A stretch of DNA of 7,508 nt from Clostridiales bacterium (GTDB taxonomy: Bacteria > Bacillota > Clostridia > Peptostreptococcales > Anaerovoracaceae), in the NCBI GenBank assembly GCA_009778945.1, contig WRFF01000086.1, positions 1 through 7,508 on the forward strand, written 5' to 3'. The translations under genes were made by a program, and so were the position numbers. The notes beneath the pieces were generated by a model that saw only the letters and a program-made list of their open reading frames with translations, searched no databases and had not been told where the DNA came from. Positions 6,819-7,508 of this stretch are shown piece by piece (position 1 is the stretch's first letter; each line of letters opens with the position of its first letter).

Positions 6819-7508
6819 TTAAGTGGTTTTCTTAAAAAAACCGATCGTATCCCGGATGCCTTCGCGAAAAGATATTTTGGGTACAAATCCGGTATCCTGC
6901 CGCAGCCGGGAGATATCGAAAACGGCGTTATCGGGTACGCCGGTTTTATAAGGGAGATCGCCTATCCCCAAAGGAAGCGCGGGATCGATAGCGTCGCGGA
7001 GCGTAAGTATATATTCGGAAAGCCTGCGGGTATCGCCGCTTCCTACGGCATAGGCCATTCCGGGAACCCCCTTCTGGCCGATTAAATACAGGGCGTTTAA
7101 AAAATCATCGATATACAGGAAATCCCACTGCTGCTCCAGCCTGGTAAAAGAAGGTTTCTCACAGGCAAGCAATGTTTTGATTGCGTAGGAAAGGATGCCA
7201 CCGTCATCCCGGCCGGGGCCGTAGACACTGGAAGGGACCGCCCAAATAAGAGGAAGCTGACGGCGTTTCGCACAGGTATCGCAGAGGATATGGCACGCCG
7301 CCTTCACGGCGCCGTAAGCATCCGACGGCGTGAAAGGGTTGTCCCCGGAAATGACGCCGCTTCCCGCCGCGTATTCCGAAGCCGAACCCAGAAAAACGGC
7401 TTTCCCGCAGGAGGTCCGCCGGGCCAGTTCCAAAACATTCAGGCAGCATTGTATATTCAGGGTTTGGAGGCCGTAATCGTCGCGGTCCGCCGCGCCCACG
7501 CCCAGCCA
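6819..7508 (-). CDS. NAD-dependent epimerase/dehydratase (extended SDR), N-terminus cut by right edge
   Basis: The frame is open to the right edge: 229 residues are visible, beginning WLGVGAADRDDYG. The N-terminal Rossmann part with the GxxGxxG nucleotide loop (perhaps 60-80 residues) lies outside; full-length relatives are about 300 residues. Visible family features, numbered from the first visible residue, are the LNIQCCLNVLELARR helix (17-31), FLGSASEY with the catalytic serine (39-46), YGAVK with catalytic Tyr65 and Lys69, AVPSSVYGPGRDDGG (loop after the active site) and QQWDFLYIDDFLNAL (substrate domain). Enzymes of this family interconvert nucleotide-activated sugars, for example by 4-epimerisation, dehydration or 4-keto reduction. 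The exact reaction cannot be read from the sequence. Its place directly upstream of polymer genes suggests a sugar donor for the same surface glycopolymer. It ends 47 bases before the YidC-fusion gene. Confidence 0.88.
   Translation of the reverse strand, partial: WLGVGAADRDDYGLQTLNIQCCLNVLELARRTSCGKAVFLGSASEYAAGSGVISGDNPFTPSDAYGAVKAACHILCDTCAKRRQLPLIWAVPSSVYGPGRDDGGILSYAIKTLLACEKPSFTRLEQQWDFLYIDDFLNALYLIGQKGVPGMAYAVGSGDTRRLSEYILTLRDAIDPALPLGIGDLPYKTGVPDNAVFDISRLRQDTGFVPKISFREGIRDTIGFFKKTT

Noticed and set aside
6795..6845. Hairpins of GGTTTT/AAAACC near the end of the SDR gene
   Set aside because: The stems are six pairs, mostly A-T, partly inside coding sequence and compete with one another; too weak to call a terminator.

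Overview
The window is a gene-dense stretch in which all five recognisable genes lie on the minus strand, so the biology reads from right to left. It looks chromosomal and bacterial. The GC-rich coding sequence, clean sigma-70/sigma-A type promoters, LicC/LicA/LicB-type choline genes, a CDP-glycerol glycerophosphotransferase and an LtaS-like membrane sulfatase-fold protein together suggest a Gram-positive of the Firmicutes, probably a fairly GC-rich Clostridia-type anaerobe. The taxon is an inference; no rRNA or core marker gene is present.

Layout in transcription order: (1) 7508-6819, the C-terminal three quarters of an extended-SDR sugar-nucleotide epimerase/dehydratase, cut by the right edge. 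(2) A 47-base gap with an extended -10 promoter. (3) 6771-4855, an unusual fusion of a YidC/Oxa1 membrane insertase core with a CDP-glycerol glycerophosphotransferase (TagF/TagB type). (4) 4855-2705, translationally coupled to it, a polytopic membrane protein with an extracellular sulfatase/alkaline-phosphatase-fold catalytic domain resembling lipoteichoic acid synthase. (5) A 55-base gap with a near-consensus promoter. (6) 2649-877, a three-part fusion of a winged-helix domain, LicC-type phosphocholine cytidylyltransferase and LicA-type choline kinase. (7) 884 to beyond the left edge, a LicB-like DMT-superfamily transporter overlapping it by 8 bases. No gap without a gene exceeds 55 bases. 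I saw no RNA gene, IS element, CRISPR array or strong terminator.

Taken together the genes look like part of a surface-glycopolymer locus. The transporter imports choline. The fusion enzyme phosphorylates it and activates it to CDP-choline. The YidC-glycerophosphotransferase would add glycerol phosphate to a lipid-linked acceptor at the inner face of the membrane. The sulfatase-fold protein would move or remodel a phospho-substituent on the outer face. The SDR would supply a modified sugar nucleotide. The most plausible product is a phosphocholine-decorated teichoic-acid-like or glycolipid polymer. No LicD phosphocholine transferase lies in the window. The YidC fusion and the two apparently leaderless promoters are the most unusual points.
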